Below, in pieces: positions 41,172 through 50,085 of a stretch of DNA of 64,000 bases. The position numbers were made by a program, and so were the translations under genes. Position 1 is the first letter of the stretch. Every line of letters starts with the position of its first letter. Source of the DNA: Clostridium_AD estertheticum_D (GTDB lineage: Bacteria > Bacillota > Clostridia > Clostridiales > Clostridiaceae); NCBI RefSeq assembly GCF_018861295.1, contig NZ_JAHLDM010000001.1, positions 310,001 to 374,000 on the forward strand, written 5' to 3'. A model generated the notes under the pieces. That model was not told where the DNA came from, did no database searches, and was given only the letters and a program-made list of their open reading frames with translations.

Positions 41172-42590
41172 ATGAAGAAAAAGATAGTAATAAAGAATGT
41201 TGCAATTATATTATTGTTAGTAAGCATTATAGCGGTAGCAATAACAAGATTTAATAATGGAAAGGATTATATTGATAATTTAGTAAACCAATACAATCCA
41301 CAAGGTGCGGCTGTTGTAATTATAAAAAACGGTGTTATTAGCGAGGTAAGAAATTACGGATATGCAAATGTTGAAAAAAAAGTTGCGATTACAGACGAAA
41401 CCCAGTTTAAAATTGCATCAATTTCAAAGACAATAACCGCATATGCTGTAATGAAATTAGTTGATGAGGGTAAATTGGATTTAGACACTCCGATAAATAC
41501 ATATTTAACCAAATGGAAGCTTCCCCACACTAAATTTGACGAAAACAAAGTAACTATTAGAACTCTTATGTCTCATACAAGTGGCATAAAAGGAAGTGAC
41601 GAGTGTGGTTATAAAGAGCCATTACCCACAATTGATGAGGCCTTGAAAAGTAGAGATGTTAAATTAAAAAGAGAACCGGGCAAAATATTTGAATATTCAG
41701 AGTTCGCAGGATTCGGTATCTGCCAGCTTATTATTGAAGAAGCCGTAAGTTCTAAGTTTGAAGAATATATGGAAAGCAATATATTCAAACCATTAGGTAT
41801 GGAGCATACAAGCTATAAAAATTGGAACTCAAACGGAAAATTTGCAACTCCTTATGCAGGGAAAAGTAAGCCAATTGGGATAACACCAATTGTTATGAAT
41901 GGTGGCGGTGGTGTTTCAACTACAGCGACAGACTTGGCACGATTTGTAGTTAAGTTAATGGATTACTATAATAATGGTAACAGAGAAATGTTCAAACCAC
42001 AGAAAAACACACAAAGTGTAGGGGGATTATATGCTTTAGGAATTATTCCAAGAGAACTTAAAAACGGCAAAATCGTTTATGAACATAATGGAACATTAAC
42101 AGGATGGAATGCACAAATGGCTTTTGAACCTGTTAGTAAAAACGGAATGGTGATACTTACAAATTCAGATAAATCCTATTACATGACATACGATTTAATG
42201 GAAAAATGGGGTGAAAGAGTTATTGGCGAAAAGGTTATTGATACTCAAATGAAGCAAATTAGCAAGATGGTTTTCAACATAATAGTAACATTGTCTATGA
42301 TTCTTTTATTGTTAGTGGCAGTATTAGTTATTAAGATTAAAAGGGAAAGCGTTATTTTATCTGAAAAGCGTAAAACGAGATATATCACATCAGCAATTAT
42401 AGTGTTTGCATTGGCAGCTTTATATTATGCTTTTATTTATACTGAGTTACCATTTAAACTACTGTTTAACATGCAGAATTATTATTTGTTTACTTTCTTT
42501 CCATTAAATTTTAGATGGGTAAATATTATATTGGTGTTTATTGGTATTTTTATTGTTTTCAGAAGTAGATATAGTAAAAACAAATTTTAA
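41172..42590 (+). CDS. Membrane-bound serine hydrolase (beta-lactamase/DD-peptidase family)
   Basis: About 472 aa: N-terminal membrane anchor, then a class C beta-lactamase-type domain with SxxK in 'FKIASISKTITAYAV', the Tyr motif in 'GKIFEYSEFAGFG' and HxG in 'VYEHNGTLTGWNAQM'. Three C-terminal helices follow (from about residue 365). The active site faces outside. Members act as D-stereospecific peptidases or esterases; true beta-lactamase activity is not implied. ATG 41172 is better spaced from AGAGAG than ATG 41166. Controlled by the adjacent MarR, by inference. Confidence 0.87.
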   Translation: MKKKIVIKNVAIILLLVSIIAVAITRFNNGKDYIDNLVNQYNPQGAAVVIIKNGVISEVRNYGYANVEKKVAITDETQFKIASISKTITAYAVMKLVDEGKLDLDTPINTYLTKWKLPHTKFDENKVTIRTLMSHTSGIKGSDECGYKEPLPTIDEALKSRDVKLKREPGKIFEYSEFAGFGICQLIIEEAVSSKFEEYMESNIFKPLGMEHTSYKNWNSNGKFATPYAGKSKPIGITPIVMNGGGGVSTTATDLARFVVKLMDYYNNGNREMFKPQKNTQSVGGLYALGIIPRELKNGKIVYEHNGTLTGWNAQMAFEPVSKNGMVILTNSDKSYYMTYDLMEKWGERVIGEKVIDTQMKQISKMVFNIIVTLSMILLLLVAVLVIKIKRESVILSEKRKTRYITSAIIVFALAALYYAFIYTELPFKLLFNMQNYYLFTFFPLNFRWVNIILVFIGIFIVFRSRYSKNKF

Positions 42591-42678
42591 GTAATATATA
42601 TATTTCAAATAATGAGCAATACCTGTTTTTCTGTAAATTGGATATAGAAATAAAATTGATTGCAATTTACATAAAATA

Positions 42679-42724
42679 AAAACAATACTGCACTTAGGGG
42701 GAACCCAGTGCAGTATTGTTTTAA
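42679..42724 (+). terminator. Terminator of serine hydrolase gene
   Basis: AAAACAATACTGCACT-N12-AGTGCAGTATTGTTTT, perfect 16-bp stem. The rest of the 42591-42975 gap is AT-rich without a recognisable gene. Confidence 0.9.
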
Positions 42725-42975
42725 TCAGTTTATTAAATTTTTAATCAAATAATAGGTTGGTCTATTTAGATTATAGACAATTTATCAGATTCTAATCACT
42801 TAATAGATTAAATAGTAAAATATAAATAATCTTAAGATATATAAATCCACATAAAGTTTACATATTTATTTGATTATTTTGCAATAATTAACTGTTATTA
42901 TAAATATATAGAAACTTATTAAATGTTTTATTGTGAATGCGAAAAAAATAATAAACTAAAATGGATGGTGCAAAA

Positions 42976-43491
42976 ATGAAAAATGCTAAAAAAATAACAT
43001 CAATATTAATAGCTTCTTCTATCACTATGGCAATGTTTGTTGGATGTGGTTCAAAAACAACATCAGCAACTACGACATCAACAACGGCAGCGACTACAAC
43101 AACTGCGGCAACTAAAACAGCAGCAACTACAGAAACAGCAAAACCTGATTCATCGACAATGAAAACAACGTACACAACTGTTCTTAAAGCGTTAGTAACG
43201 GATAAAACAATAACACAAGTTCAGTCTGATAAAGTTCTTGCTGTAGTCGCAAAAGCTATGCCGAGTGTTGAAAAACCGAGTGGGACAGCCAAAGAGGGCG
43301 GCGAAAAACCAACTGGTAGTGCACCTGCAAATGGTGAGAAACCAAGTGGTACAAAACCAACAGAGGGATCAAATTCTAAAAATAATCAATTAGCGTCATT
43401 AGTTACTAGCAAAGTGATCACTCAAGTGCAAGCTAATACAATAAACACAAAGGTGCAGGCAGCTATGAAGAGCACACAAGCTTCTAAGTAA
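42976..43491 (+). CDS. Thr-rich lipoprotein with two short helical repeats
   Basis: A 171-aa lipoprotein (lipobox 'MFVGC'). A Thr/Ala-rich linker (residues 25-60) is followed by a repeat 'LKALVTDKTITQVQSDKVLAVVAKAM', a GEKPSG-type linker repeated three times, and a second repeat 'LASLVTSKVITQVQANTINTKVQAAM'. The repeats resemble the helix pairs in the secreted protein at 5511. Function unknown. ATG 42976 starts the signal; an ATG at 42961 is in frame without better SD. The Thr stretch has unusually high G+C. Confidence 0.8.
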   Translation: MKNAKKITSILIASSITMAMFVGCGSKTTSATTTSTTAATTTTAATKTAATTETAKPDSSTMKTTYTTVLKALVTDKTITQVQSDKVLAVVAKAMPSVEKPSGTAKEGGEKPTGSAPANGEKPSGTKPTEGSNSKNNQLASLVTSKVITQVQANTINTKVQAAMKSTQASK

Positions 43492-43654
43492 AATTAAAAA
43501 TCTTTGAACATAAATATAAAATTATTGTTGCCTTAATATTTTTGGGACATATTCAAACTTTAGAATAAATAGTCTGAATATTTGGAGGAATGCTCGCTCG
43601 TTTGTAGAAGATATAAGGTATGATTAACTTTATAACGAATGGAGGAGAGTATAA

Positions 43655-44653
43655 ATGAAAAAATTAATTAATAACCCAGAATCTGTTGTTGAAGAGATGT
43701 TAGAAGGTATGGTAATGGCACATCCAACTTATATTAGAAAACTTGAAAATGTGGACGTAATTGTTAGAAAAGTTTCACCGATATCCGGGAAAGTTGCTTT
43801 AGTTAGTGGAGGGGGAAGTGGTCATGAACCAGCACATGCAGGTTATGTAGGAAAAGGAATGCTAAATGCAGCGGTTTTAGGGCCGGTATTTACGTCACCT
43901 GCTCCAGATCCAATATATGAAGCTATAAAAGCAGTTAATGGAGGAGCAGGAGTTCTTTTAGTTGTTAAAAACTATACAGGAGATGTAATGAATTTTGAAA
44001 TGGCAAGTGAAATGGCGCAAATAGATGGTATAAAAGTTGCAAGTGTAGTTGTTAATGACGATGTGGCAGTTGAGAATAGTCTTTTTACAGCAGGAAGACG
44101 TGGGGTAGCTGGAACTGTATTTGTGCATAAAATAGCTGGTGCAAAAGCAGAAACAGGAGCAAATTTAGAAGAAGTTAAGGCGGTAGCACAAAAGGTAATT
44201 GATAACGTACGAAGTATGGGAATTGCATTAACACCTTGCATAGTACCTGCGCTTGGAAAACCTAACTTTACTTTAGCTGAGGATGAAATCGAAATTGGTA
44301 TTGGTATTCATGGAGAGCCAGGTACTCATAGACAAACAATTAAACCTGTTGATGAACTAGTAGATCATATGGTAGATAAAATATTAACTGATATGACACT
44401 TACGGGCGGAGATGAGGTTGCTGTTATGGTTAATGGTCTTGCATCTACTCCATTAATGGAGTTGTATATCGTCAATAGAAAAGTTTATAAGATATTAGAA
44501 GAAAAGGGGATAAAAGTTTATAAAACTTTTGTAGGCGAATTTATGACTTCTCTTGAAATGACAGGATGTTCAGTTACGCTTTTAAAACTAGATGATGAAT
44601 TAAAAGTTCTTTTGGATGCACAGGCAGATACACCAGCATTAAAAGCGTTATAG
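43655..44653 (+). CDS. dhaK: Dihydroxyacetone kinase subunit DhaK
   Basis: 332 aa: 'ALVSGGGSGHEPAHAGYVGKGML', 'VKNYTGDVMNFEMASEMA' and the substrate-binding histidine in 'IGIGIHGEPGTHR'. It binds dihydroxyacetone covalently as a hemiaminal and is phosphorylated through DhaL. SD GGAGGAG. First gene of dhaKLM, so this is the PEP-dependent type that takes phosphate from EI and HPr through DhaM. Confidence 0.95.
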   Translation: MKKLINNPESVVEEMLEGMVMAHPTYIRKLENVDVIVRKVSPISGKVALVSGGGSGHEPAHAGYVGKGMLNAAVLGPVFTSPAPDPIYEAIKAVNGGAGVLLVVKNYTGDVMNFEMASEMAQIDGIKVASVVVNDDVAVENSLFTAGRRGVAGTVFVHKIAGAKAETGANLEEVKAVAQKVIDNVRSMGIALTPCIVPALGKPNFTLAEDEIEIGIGIHGEPGTHRQTIKPVDELVDHMVDKILTDMTLTGGDEVAVMVNGLASTPLMELYIVNRKVYKILEEKGIKVYKTFVGEFMTSLEMTGCSVTLLKLDDELKVLLDAQADTPALKAL

Positions 44654-44716
44654 TAACATAACAAATTAAGATATGTAAAATGAAAATGCTTAAATATAAG
44701 GAAGGATGTGAAAAAA

Positions 44717-45367
44717 ATGAGCATTACAGGATTACAAGTAATATCAATTTTAAATAAAATAGCAGAAGTACTTGAAGAAAATAAGATTTATTTAAGCGAG
44801 CTAGATGCAGCTATAGGTGATGGAGATCATGGAATAAACATGAATAAAGGATTTAATGCAGTTGTAACAAAATTAAAGGATGATGATGGACTTGATATCG
44901 GAGTTATTCTTAAGAAAACTGGCATGGCACTAGTGTCGAATGTCGGAGGAGCAGCAGGACCATTATACGGCACAGCATTTATGAAAGCGGCGGCCGCCAT
45001 TAATGGTAAATCGGATATTGATGTTAAAGATTATATTAAGATACTCGAAGCTGCCCTTAGTGGAGTTATGATGCGTGGAAAAGCTCAAAGGGGAGAAAAA
45101 ACAATGATTGATGCCTTAGCACCAGCGATTGTTGCTATGAAAAAAGCAGATAATGCAGGGCAAACAGCACTCGAGATTCTGAAAATTTCAAAAGATGCTG
45201 CAATGCAAGGTGTTGAATATACGAAAGCTATAATTGCTACTAAAGGAAGAGCTAGTTATCTTGGTGAAAGAAGTATTGGTCATCAAGATGCAGGTGCAAC
45301 TTCAAGTTATTTAATATTAAATACTATTTTTGAAGAAGTAAAAAACATAAATGAAAGTAAGGTGTAA
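44717..45367 (+). CDS. dhaL: Dihydroxyacetone kinase ADP-binding subunit DhaL
   Basis: 216 aa: 'LSELDAAIGDGDHGINMNKGF' provides the Mg-ADP aspartates, and 'GGAAGPLYGTAFMKAA' and 'RGKAQRGEKTMIDALAPA' are family signatures. DhaL keeps a bound ADP that is rephosphorylated by DhaM. ATG 44717 matches the family start; GTG 44708 is in frame 3 nt from AAGGA. 54 bp after dhaK. Confidence 0.95.
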   Translation: MSITGLQVISILNKIAEVLEENKIYLSELDAAIGDGDHGINMNKGFNAVVTKLKDDDGLDIGVILKKTGMALVSNVGGAAGPLYGTAFMKAAAAINGKSDIDVKDYIKILEAALSGVMMRGKAQRGEKTMIDALAPAIVAMKKADNAGQTALEILKISKDAAMQGVEYTKAIIATKGRASYLGERSIGHQDAGATSSYLILNTIFEEVKNINESKV

Positions 45368-45370
45368 TAA

Positions 45371-45760
45371 ATGGTAGGAATTGTGATAGTTTCACATAGT
45401 AGAAAGGTAGCAGAAGGAGTAAAAGAATTAGCACTTCAAATGGCAAAAAATGTACCTATTGCATCCGCTGGTGGGACTAGCGATAATGAACTTGGAACGG
45501 ATTTAGAAAGGATCATTTTAGCAATAAAACAAGTGTACTCTGAGGACGGGGTTGTTGTATTATTTGACCTTGGTAGTGCATGCATGAATGCTCAAATGGC
45601 GATTGAATCATTAACAGATGAAATGCAAAGTAATGTGAAGGTTTTAGACGTTGCACTAGTTGAAGGAGCAATTACCATAGCCGTAGACAGTAGTATTGGT
45701 AAAGGTTTACACCAAATTGAAGAAGCAGTTAAGAAATTATGTCTTCATAAAATGTCATAA
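45371..45760 (+). CDS. dhaM: PTS-dependent DHA kinase phosphotransferase subunit DhaM (EIIA domain only)
   Basis: 129 aa, starting 3 nt after dhaL: 'MVGIVIVSHSRKVAEGVKELALQM' with the phospho-His in 'VSHSRK' and 'VVVLFDLGSACMNAQMAIE'. It is the short Firmicute form consisting of the EIIA-Man-like domain alone, without HPr or EI fusions. It phosphorylates DhaL-ADP. Confidence 0.94.
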   Translation: MVGIVIVSHSRKVAEGVKELALQMAKNVPIASAGGTSDNELGTDLERIILAIKQVYSEDGVVVLFDLGSACMNAQMAIESLTDEMQSNVKVLDVALVEGAITIAVDSSIGKGLHQIEEAVKKLCLHKMS

Positions 45761-45815
45761 ATATTATACGATAAGCATTTATATAATGAAGACATTATCA
45801 CCAAATAGATTAGAT

Positions 45816-45992
45816 TCATGGATCCATTGAAGTGGCTCCGTTTTGTTTCTTTAGTCTTAATAAGATATCAACTTTCATTCTAGCAGCTAATAACTGCATT
45901 ATTGCAATGGCAACAAACTCAGGATCTGCATATTTAAAGTTTTGTTCAGCTTGTTGTAATTCTGCAATAGATTGAGTGATCCCAGTATCCAT
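45816..45992 (-). CDS. Small hypothetical protein
   Basis: 58 aa, opposite to dhaKLM. ATG 45992 lies 8 nt after TAGGGGG, an excellent SD; ATG 45998 is too close. 'GITQSIAELQQAEQNFKYADPEFVAIAIMQLLAARMKVDILLRLKK' is predicted helical. Similar small proteins in clostridia are unannotated as far as I know. Confidence 0.65.
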   Translation of the reverse strand: MDTGITQSIAELQQAEQNFKYADPEFVAIAIMQLLAARMKVDILLRLKKQNGATSMDP

Positions 45993-46234
45993 AGTCATAT
46001 CCCCCTATTTATAGATTATTTATACTGTATAAATGTATCAAAACATGCTCAATCGGTTAAAGTATATTTTCAATTATGCTTATTTATTTTTTATATATCT
46101 GAATTGTTCTTAATTAGATTGTATGTTTGAATGGTATGGTTTAGAACATTATGTTTAAATAGTTGGTGACTAGATGTAATAATATAATTTATATGCTAGA
46201 CGCAAAAGTTAATGCAGCTGCATTGCAAATTATG

Positions 46235-46263
46235 TTGACAAAGACTAAATTATATAGTAATAT
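46235..46263 (+). promoter_or_regulatory. Promoter of pyr operon
   Basis: TTGACA (46235-46240), 17 nt, TAATAT (46258-46263). It gives a leader of about 200 nt before pyrB. From 45993 to 46234 no gene is visible. Confidence 0.75.
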
Positions 46264-46289
46264 AAAACAAAAGCATGGATAAAAAATTA

Positions 46290-46319
46290 CCTTTAATTTG
46301 GTCCGAGAGATCGAGAAGG
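46290..46319 (+). promoter_or_regulatory. PyrR-type binding hairpin 1
   Basis: CCTT...AAGG and GGTC...GATC arms around the loop CGAGA; the core 'GGTCCGAGAGATCGAGAAGG' matches the PyrR-binding loop of pyr attenuators (GTCCNGAGAG...AAGG). It precedes a terminator. Confidence 0.72.
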
Positions 46320-46345
46320 AAGTAGATATTTAAAGTGTTATTACT

Positions 46346-46377
46346 ACGCCTTCTCATAACAGAGATGGCGTTTTTTG
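46346..46377 (+). terminator. pyr leader attenuator terminator
   Basis: ACGCC-T-TCTC-ATAACA-GAGA-T-GGCGT followed by TTTTTT. Placed after PyrR hairpin 1, it is probably the attenuated terminator of the operon. Confidence 0.75.
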
Positions 46378-46435
46378 TTTATAAAAAAGTCATAAAATGA
46401 ACACAATATTAAAAGTGCTACTGTACCTTTAAATT

Positions 46436-46456
46436 TAGTCCGAGAGACTGAGAAGG
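46436..46456 (+). promoter_or_regulatory. PyrR-type binding hairpin 2 overlapping pyrB SD
   Basis: CCTTTAAATTTAGTCCGAGAGACTGAGAAGG (from 46436; arms CCTT/AAGG and AGTC/GACT). Its right arm merges with AAGGAGAGG, the pyrB SD, so PyrR binding here would block translation. Confidence 0.7.
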
Positions 46457-46468
46457 AGAGGATATAAT

Positions 46469-47395
46469 ATGTTAAAAGGAAGAAATTTGATTGACCCAAT
46501 GGATTTATCACTACTAGAACTAGAGGAGATTTTTGATTATGCAGATGAAATAATTAAAAATCCTAAGGATTATGCTCACATATGTGATGGAAAGATTTTG
46601 GCAACATTGTTTTATGAACCAAGCACGCGTACAAGATTAAGTTTTGAAGCAGCAATGTTAAGACTTGGAGGCGAGGTGTTAGGTTTTTCCGAGGCACAAT
46701 CTAGTTCAGCATCAAAGGGAGAAAGTGTAGCTGATACTATACGAACTGTAGAATGTTATGCTGATATCGCAGCAATGAGACATCCTAAAGAAGGAGCAGC
46801 TAAGGTTGCAGCTATGAATTCTCAAATGCCAGTAATAAATGCAGGTGATGGTGGTCATCAACATCCAACTCAAACATTAACAGATCTTTTAACCATAAGA
46901 AATATTAAAGGAACATTATCAAACTTAACAATAGGAGTTTGTGGTGATTTAAAGTTTGGTAGAACAGTTCATTCATTAATAAAAGCCATGTCAAGATACG
47001 AAAATGTTAAGTTTATACTAATAGCTCCAAATGAATTGAAAATTCCTAAATATATTAAAGAAGAAGTACTTGAGAAAAATAACATAGAGTTTGAAGAGGT
47101 TGAAAAATTAGAAGATGTAATCGGAGATCTTGATATATTGTATATGACTAGAGTTCAAAAGGAAAGATTCTTTAATGAGGAAGATTATATAAGGCTTAAA
47201 GATATTTATATATTAAACAAAGAAAAAATGCTAAAAGCTAAGAAAGATATGATAATACTTCACCCACTTCCTAGAGTTAATGAAATAGCTGTTGAATTAG
47301 ATACTGATCCAAGGGCATGTTACTTTAGACAAGCAAAGTATGGTATGTATGTAAGAATGGCACTTATTGCTAAACTTTTGGGGGATGATAAATAA
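46469..47395 (+). CDS. pyrB: Aspartate carbamoyltransferase catalytic chain
   Basis: 308 aa: 'ATLFYEPSTRTRLSFEAAM' (carbamoyl-phosphate site STRTR), 'GDGGHQHPTQTLTDLL', 'GDLKFGRTVHSL' and 'ILHPLPRVNEI' all as in enteric-type PyrB. It forms N-carbamoyl-aspartate. Its stop codon overlaps the pyrI start (TAATG), giving a catalytic/regulatory pair as in class B enzymes. Confidence 0.96.
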   Translation: MLKGRNLIDPMDLSLLELEEIFDYADEIIKNPKDYAHICDGKILATLFYEPSTRTRLSFEAAMLRLGGEVLGFSEAQSSSASKGESVADTIRTVECYADIAAMRHPKEGAAKVAAMNSQMPVINAGDGGHQHPTQTLTDLLTIRNIKGTLSNLTIGVCGDLKFGRTVHSLIKAMSRYENVKFILIAPNELKIPKYIKEEVLEKNNIEFEEVEKLEDVIGDLDILYMTRVQKERFFNEEDYIRLKDIYILNKEKMLKAKKDMIILHPLPRVNEIAVELDTDPRACYFRQAKYGMYVRMALIAKLLGDDK

Positions 47396-47829
47396 TGGTA
47401 AGTATAAATAGTATAAAAAGAGGAATAGTAATAGATCATATTAAAGCTGGTGTAGGACTTAAAATATTCAACTACTTAGGTTTAGATAAAGCCGAATTTA
47501 CTGTGGCGCTCATTATGAATGCACCTAGTGGTAAACTTGGGAGAAAAGATATAATTAAAATAGAAAATGAGATTGATATAGATTATACAGTTTTAGGATT
47601 TATAGATCCTAACATAACAATAGATATAATAACTGGAGAAAAAATTGAAAGTAAAATTAAATTAAAATTACCTGACAATGTTGAAAATATAATAAAATGC
47701 ATTAACCCAAGATGTATTACATCTACAGAGCAAGAAATTCAACATAGTTTTTATCTATCGAATAGAGAAAAAGGCGAATATAGATGTATGTACTGTGATG
47801 AGATTAATAACCCAAATAATATATCATAA
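47395..47829 (+). CDS. pyrI: Aspartate carbamoyltransferase regulatory chain
   Basis: 144 aa: 'GIVIDHIKAGVGLKIFNYLGL' (nucleotide site), 'KLGRKDIIKIEN', and the zinc domain with C in 'IKCINPRCIT' and 'YRCMYCDE'. It confers allosteric control by CTP/ATP on PyrB. Overlaps pyrB by 1 nt. Confidence 0.95.
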   Translation: MVSINSIKRGIVIDHIKAGVGLKIFNYLGLDKAEFTVALIMNAPSGKLGRKDIIKIENEIDIDYTVLGFIDPNITIDIITGEKIESKIKLKLPDNVENIIKCINPRCITSTEQEIQHSFYLSNREKGEYRCMYCDEINNPNNIS

Positions 47830-47856
47830 TAATACAGGTTATTTAAATTATAAGTT

Positions 47857-47919
47857 TCCTTCTGAAGTCGTTAATGCATCTCTTACAGAGCTGTGCAGCG
47901 ACCCAGGAGATGATTTAAT
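47857..47919 (+). repeat. Dispersed hairpin element, copy R2
   Basis: TCCTTCTGAAGTCGTTAAT, inner hairpin TGCA-T-CTC-TTACA-GAG-CTG-TGCA, then GCGACCCAGGAGATGATTTAA. GTCG pairs with CGAC and TCCT with AGGA, giving a nested stem. It lies between pyrI and pyrC in the coding direction. Confidence 0.8.
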
Positions 47920-47944
47920 TAAAGCGTGAAAGGATGATAAACTA

Positions 47945-49162
47945 ATGGAATTATTAATAAAAAACGCAAGAGTAGTTGATTCATCACAAGATTCTATTTT
48001 CGATGTGTATGTAAATAAAGGTATAATATATGAAATAGGAAAAGATTTGCAAAAAGACTGTGAGGTACTAGATGGAGAGGGATATGTTTTATCACCCTCT
48101 TTTATAGATCTTCACAGTCATTTTAGAGAACCTGGATATACATATAAAGAAGACTTGTTATCGGGAAGTAGGGCAGCAGTTCGTGGTGGTTATACTGCAA
48201 TAAATTTAATGGCAAATACAAAACCAGTATGTAGCTCAATGGACGTAATAGATAAGGTTCTTGAAAAAGCGAGCGAAATAGATCTTGTTGATATTCATCA
48301 ATGTGCATCAATTACAGAAGATTTACTTGGAAAATCTATAGATCATTTATATCAGCTAACACCGAAAGTGAGATTTATATCCGACGATGGTAAGGGCGTT
48401 TCTAATAGTCGTATAATGCTTGAGGCGATGGTTGCAGCTAAAGAGAAGGATTTAACAATAATATCTCATGCTGAAAATGAAGAGTTAGTAGATATTGATA
48501 CGAGACTTGCAGAAAATATGATGACTTGGAGAGATATCGCTCTTTCAAAATTCACAGGTTGCAAGCTTCACTTAGCTCATGTTAGTACGAAAGAAGCTAT
48601 GAAGGATGTTATAGATGGTAAAAAACAGGGGGCACGAGTTACCTGCGAGGTTACACCACATCATATAGCATTAACAGAGGAAACAAAGTATAGAGTAAAT
48701 CCACCTATGAGAAAAATGGAAGATGTAAACTTTATAATTAAGGCGATGCAAGATGGCTTTGTGGATGTTATAGCAACGGATCACGCACCACACAGCGTCC
48801 AAGATAAAATAAATGGAGCACCTGGTATATCAGGGCTAGAAACCTCCTTCCCGGTATGTTACACTAAACTGGTAGAAGAAGGTCATATTACTATAAATAA
48901 ACTTTCTGAGTTGATGTCCAAAAACCCGGCTAAAATTATGAAGCTCAATAAGGGCGAAATTAAAATTGGATTTGATGGAGACTTGGTTCTCTTAGACATT
49001 AAATCTAAGTACAATTTAGATTGCTCACAATTTTTATCAAAAGGACATAATTCTCCTTTTGATGGTAAGAGTGTAGTAGGCAAAGTGATGTGTACTATTA
49101 AAGCAGGAAGAATAATTTACAAAGCTAAAGTAGGACAAAACGAAGAGTGGATAAGCAAATAA
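47945..49162 (+). CDS. pyrC: Dihydroorotase
   Basis: A 405-aa type I dihydroorotase: metal ligands 'FIDLHSHFREPGYTYKEDLL' (HxH) and 'IISHAEN', 'KLHLAHVSTKEAM' and the catalytic Asp in 'DVIATDHAPHSVQDK'. It closes carbamoyl-aspartate to dihydroorotate. SD AAAGGATG before ATG 47945. Separated from pyrI by the R2 element. Confidence 0.96.
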   Translation: MELLIKNARVVDSSQDSIFDVYVNKGIIYEIGKDLQKDCEVLDGEGYVLSPSFIDLHSHFREPGYTYKEDLLSGSRAAVRGGYTAINLMANTKPVCSSMDVIDKVLEKASEIDLVDIHQCASITEDLLGKSIDHLYQLTPKVRFISDDGKGVSNSRIMLEAMVAAKEKDLTIISHAENEELVDIDTRLAENMMTWRDIALSKFTGCKLHLAHVSTKEAMKDVIDGKKQGARVTCEVTPHHIALTEETKYRVNPPMRKMEDVNFIIKAMQDGFVDVIATDHAPHSVQDKINGAPGISGLETSFPVCYTKLVEEGHITINKLSELMSKNPAKIMKLNKGEIKIGFDGDLVLLDIKSKYNLDCSQFLSKGHNSPFDGKSVVGKVMCTIKAGRIIYKAKVGQNEEWISK

Positions 49163-49184
49163 GATAGCAAAGGTGGAATAATGA

Positions 49185-50051
49185 TTGATTATAGATAGAT
49201 TATTTGAAAGCGTAGAAAAAAAAGGTAATGTATGTGTAGGTCTTGACACTGATTTGGAGTATTTACCAGTAGAGTTTAGAAATAAATTTATGCATGATGA
49301 ACACGCATTATATAGATTTAATCAAATGATAATTGATGCTACATATGACATCGCCGCGTGTTATAAGGTACAAATAGCATATTATGAAGCACTTGGCTTA
49401 AATGGTCTAAAAGTATATAAGGACACTTTAACTTATATAAAAAGCAAAGGATGTTTAGCAATTGCAGATATTAAAAGAGGGGATATTGCTAAAACTGCTC
49501 AAATGTATGCTAAAGCACATTTTGAAGGAGACTTTGAAAGTGATTTTATAACCGTTAATCCATATATGGGGATGGACAGTATTGAACCATATCTTCCTTA
49601 TGTAAAAAACAATGAAAAAGGATTATTTTCTCTAGTAAGAACCTCGAATAAAGGTGCAGAAGATATAGAATATATAGAGAATAAAGATAATAAAAAAGTT
49701 TATGATATTGTAGGTCAAAAATTATTAAGGATCGGTAGTGAATTTATGGGAGAATGTGGTTATAGCTCTGTAGGTGGGGTTGTTGGATGTACTCATATAG
49801 ATGAAGGACTAAAGATGAGAAAAGACCTTGAAAAAATGTTTTTCTTAATACCAGGTTATGGAGCACAAGGTGGAGCCGCAAATGACGTAGCTATTTATTT
49901 AAAAAATGGAAATGGTGGAGTTGTGAATGCTTCTAGAAGTATATTGCTTGCATATAAGAAAGTTGAAAATGGTGGAAGTCATTTTGAGCAGTGTGCTAGA
50001 GCAGAAGCTATAAAAATGAGAGATGCTATACGAAAAGCAGCTAATAAATAA
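49185..50051 (+). CDS. pyrF: Orotidine-5'-phosphate decarboxylase
   Basis: 288 aa of the long type 2 class: 'VGLDTDLEYLP', catalytic 'IADIKRGDIAKTAQMYA', 'TVNPYMGMDSIEPYL' and 'PGYGAQGG'. The start is TTG 49185, with AAGGTGGA spaced 8 nt; a TGA directly precedes it in frame, and the nearby ATG 49181 is out of frame and stops after five codons. It decarboxylates OMP to UMP. Confidence 0.93.
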   Translation: MIIDRLFESVEKKGNVCVGLDTDLEYLPVEFRNKFMHDEHALYRFNQMIIDATYDIAACYKVQIAYYEALGLNGLKVYKDTLTYIKSKGCLAIADIKRGDIAKTAQMYAKAHFEGDFESDFITVNPYMGMDSIEPYLPYVKNNEKGLFSLVRTSNKGAEDIEYIENKDNKKVYDIVGQKLLRIGSEFMGECGYSSVGGVVGCTHIDEGLKMRKDLEKMFFLIPGYGAQGGAANDVAIYLKNGNGGVVNASRSILLAYKKVENGGSHFEQCARAEAIKMRDAIRKAANK

Positions 50052-50085
50052 TATATGATTTTTATTAAGCACTGGAGGGGTTTAT

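Noticed and set aside
41172..42590. True beta-lactamase resistance gene
   Set aside because: SxxK and HxG are present, but membrane helices at both ends and the loop pattern fit the broader serine hydrolase/DD-peptidase family; antibiotic hydrolysis cannot be inferred.
42888..43175. 95-aa Val-rich open frame on the minus strand
   Set aside because: It is the mirror of the Thr/Ala-rich coding of the lipoprotein at 42976; no SD and no natural start.
46290..46456. T-box or known metabolite riboswitch upstream of pyrB
   Set aside because: No T-box AGGGTGGNACCGCG and no riboswitch core; the repeated GTCCGAGAGA motif fits PyrR-type hairpins better.
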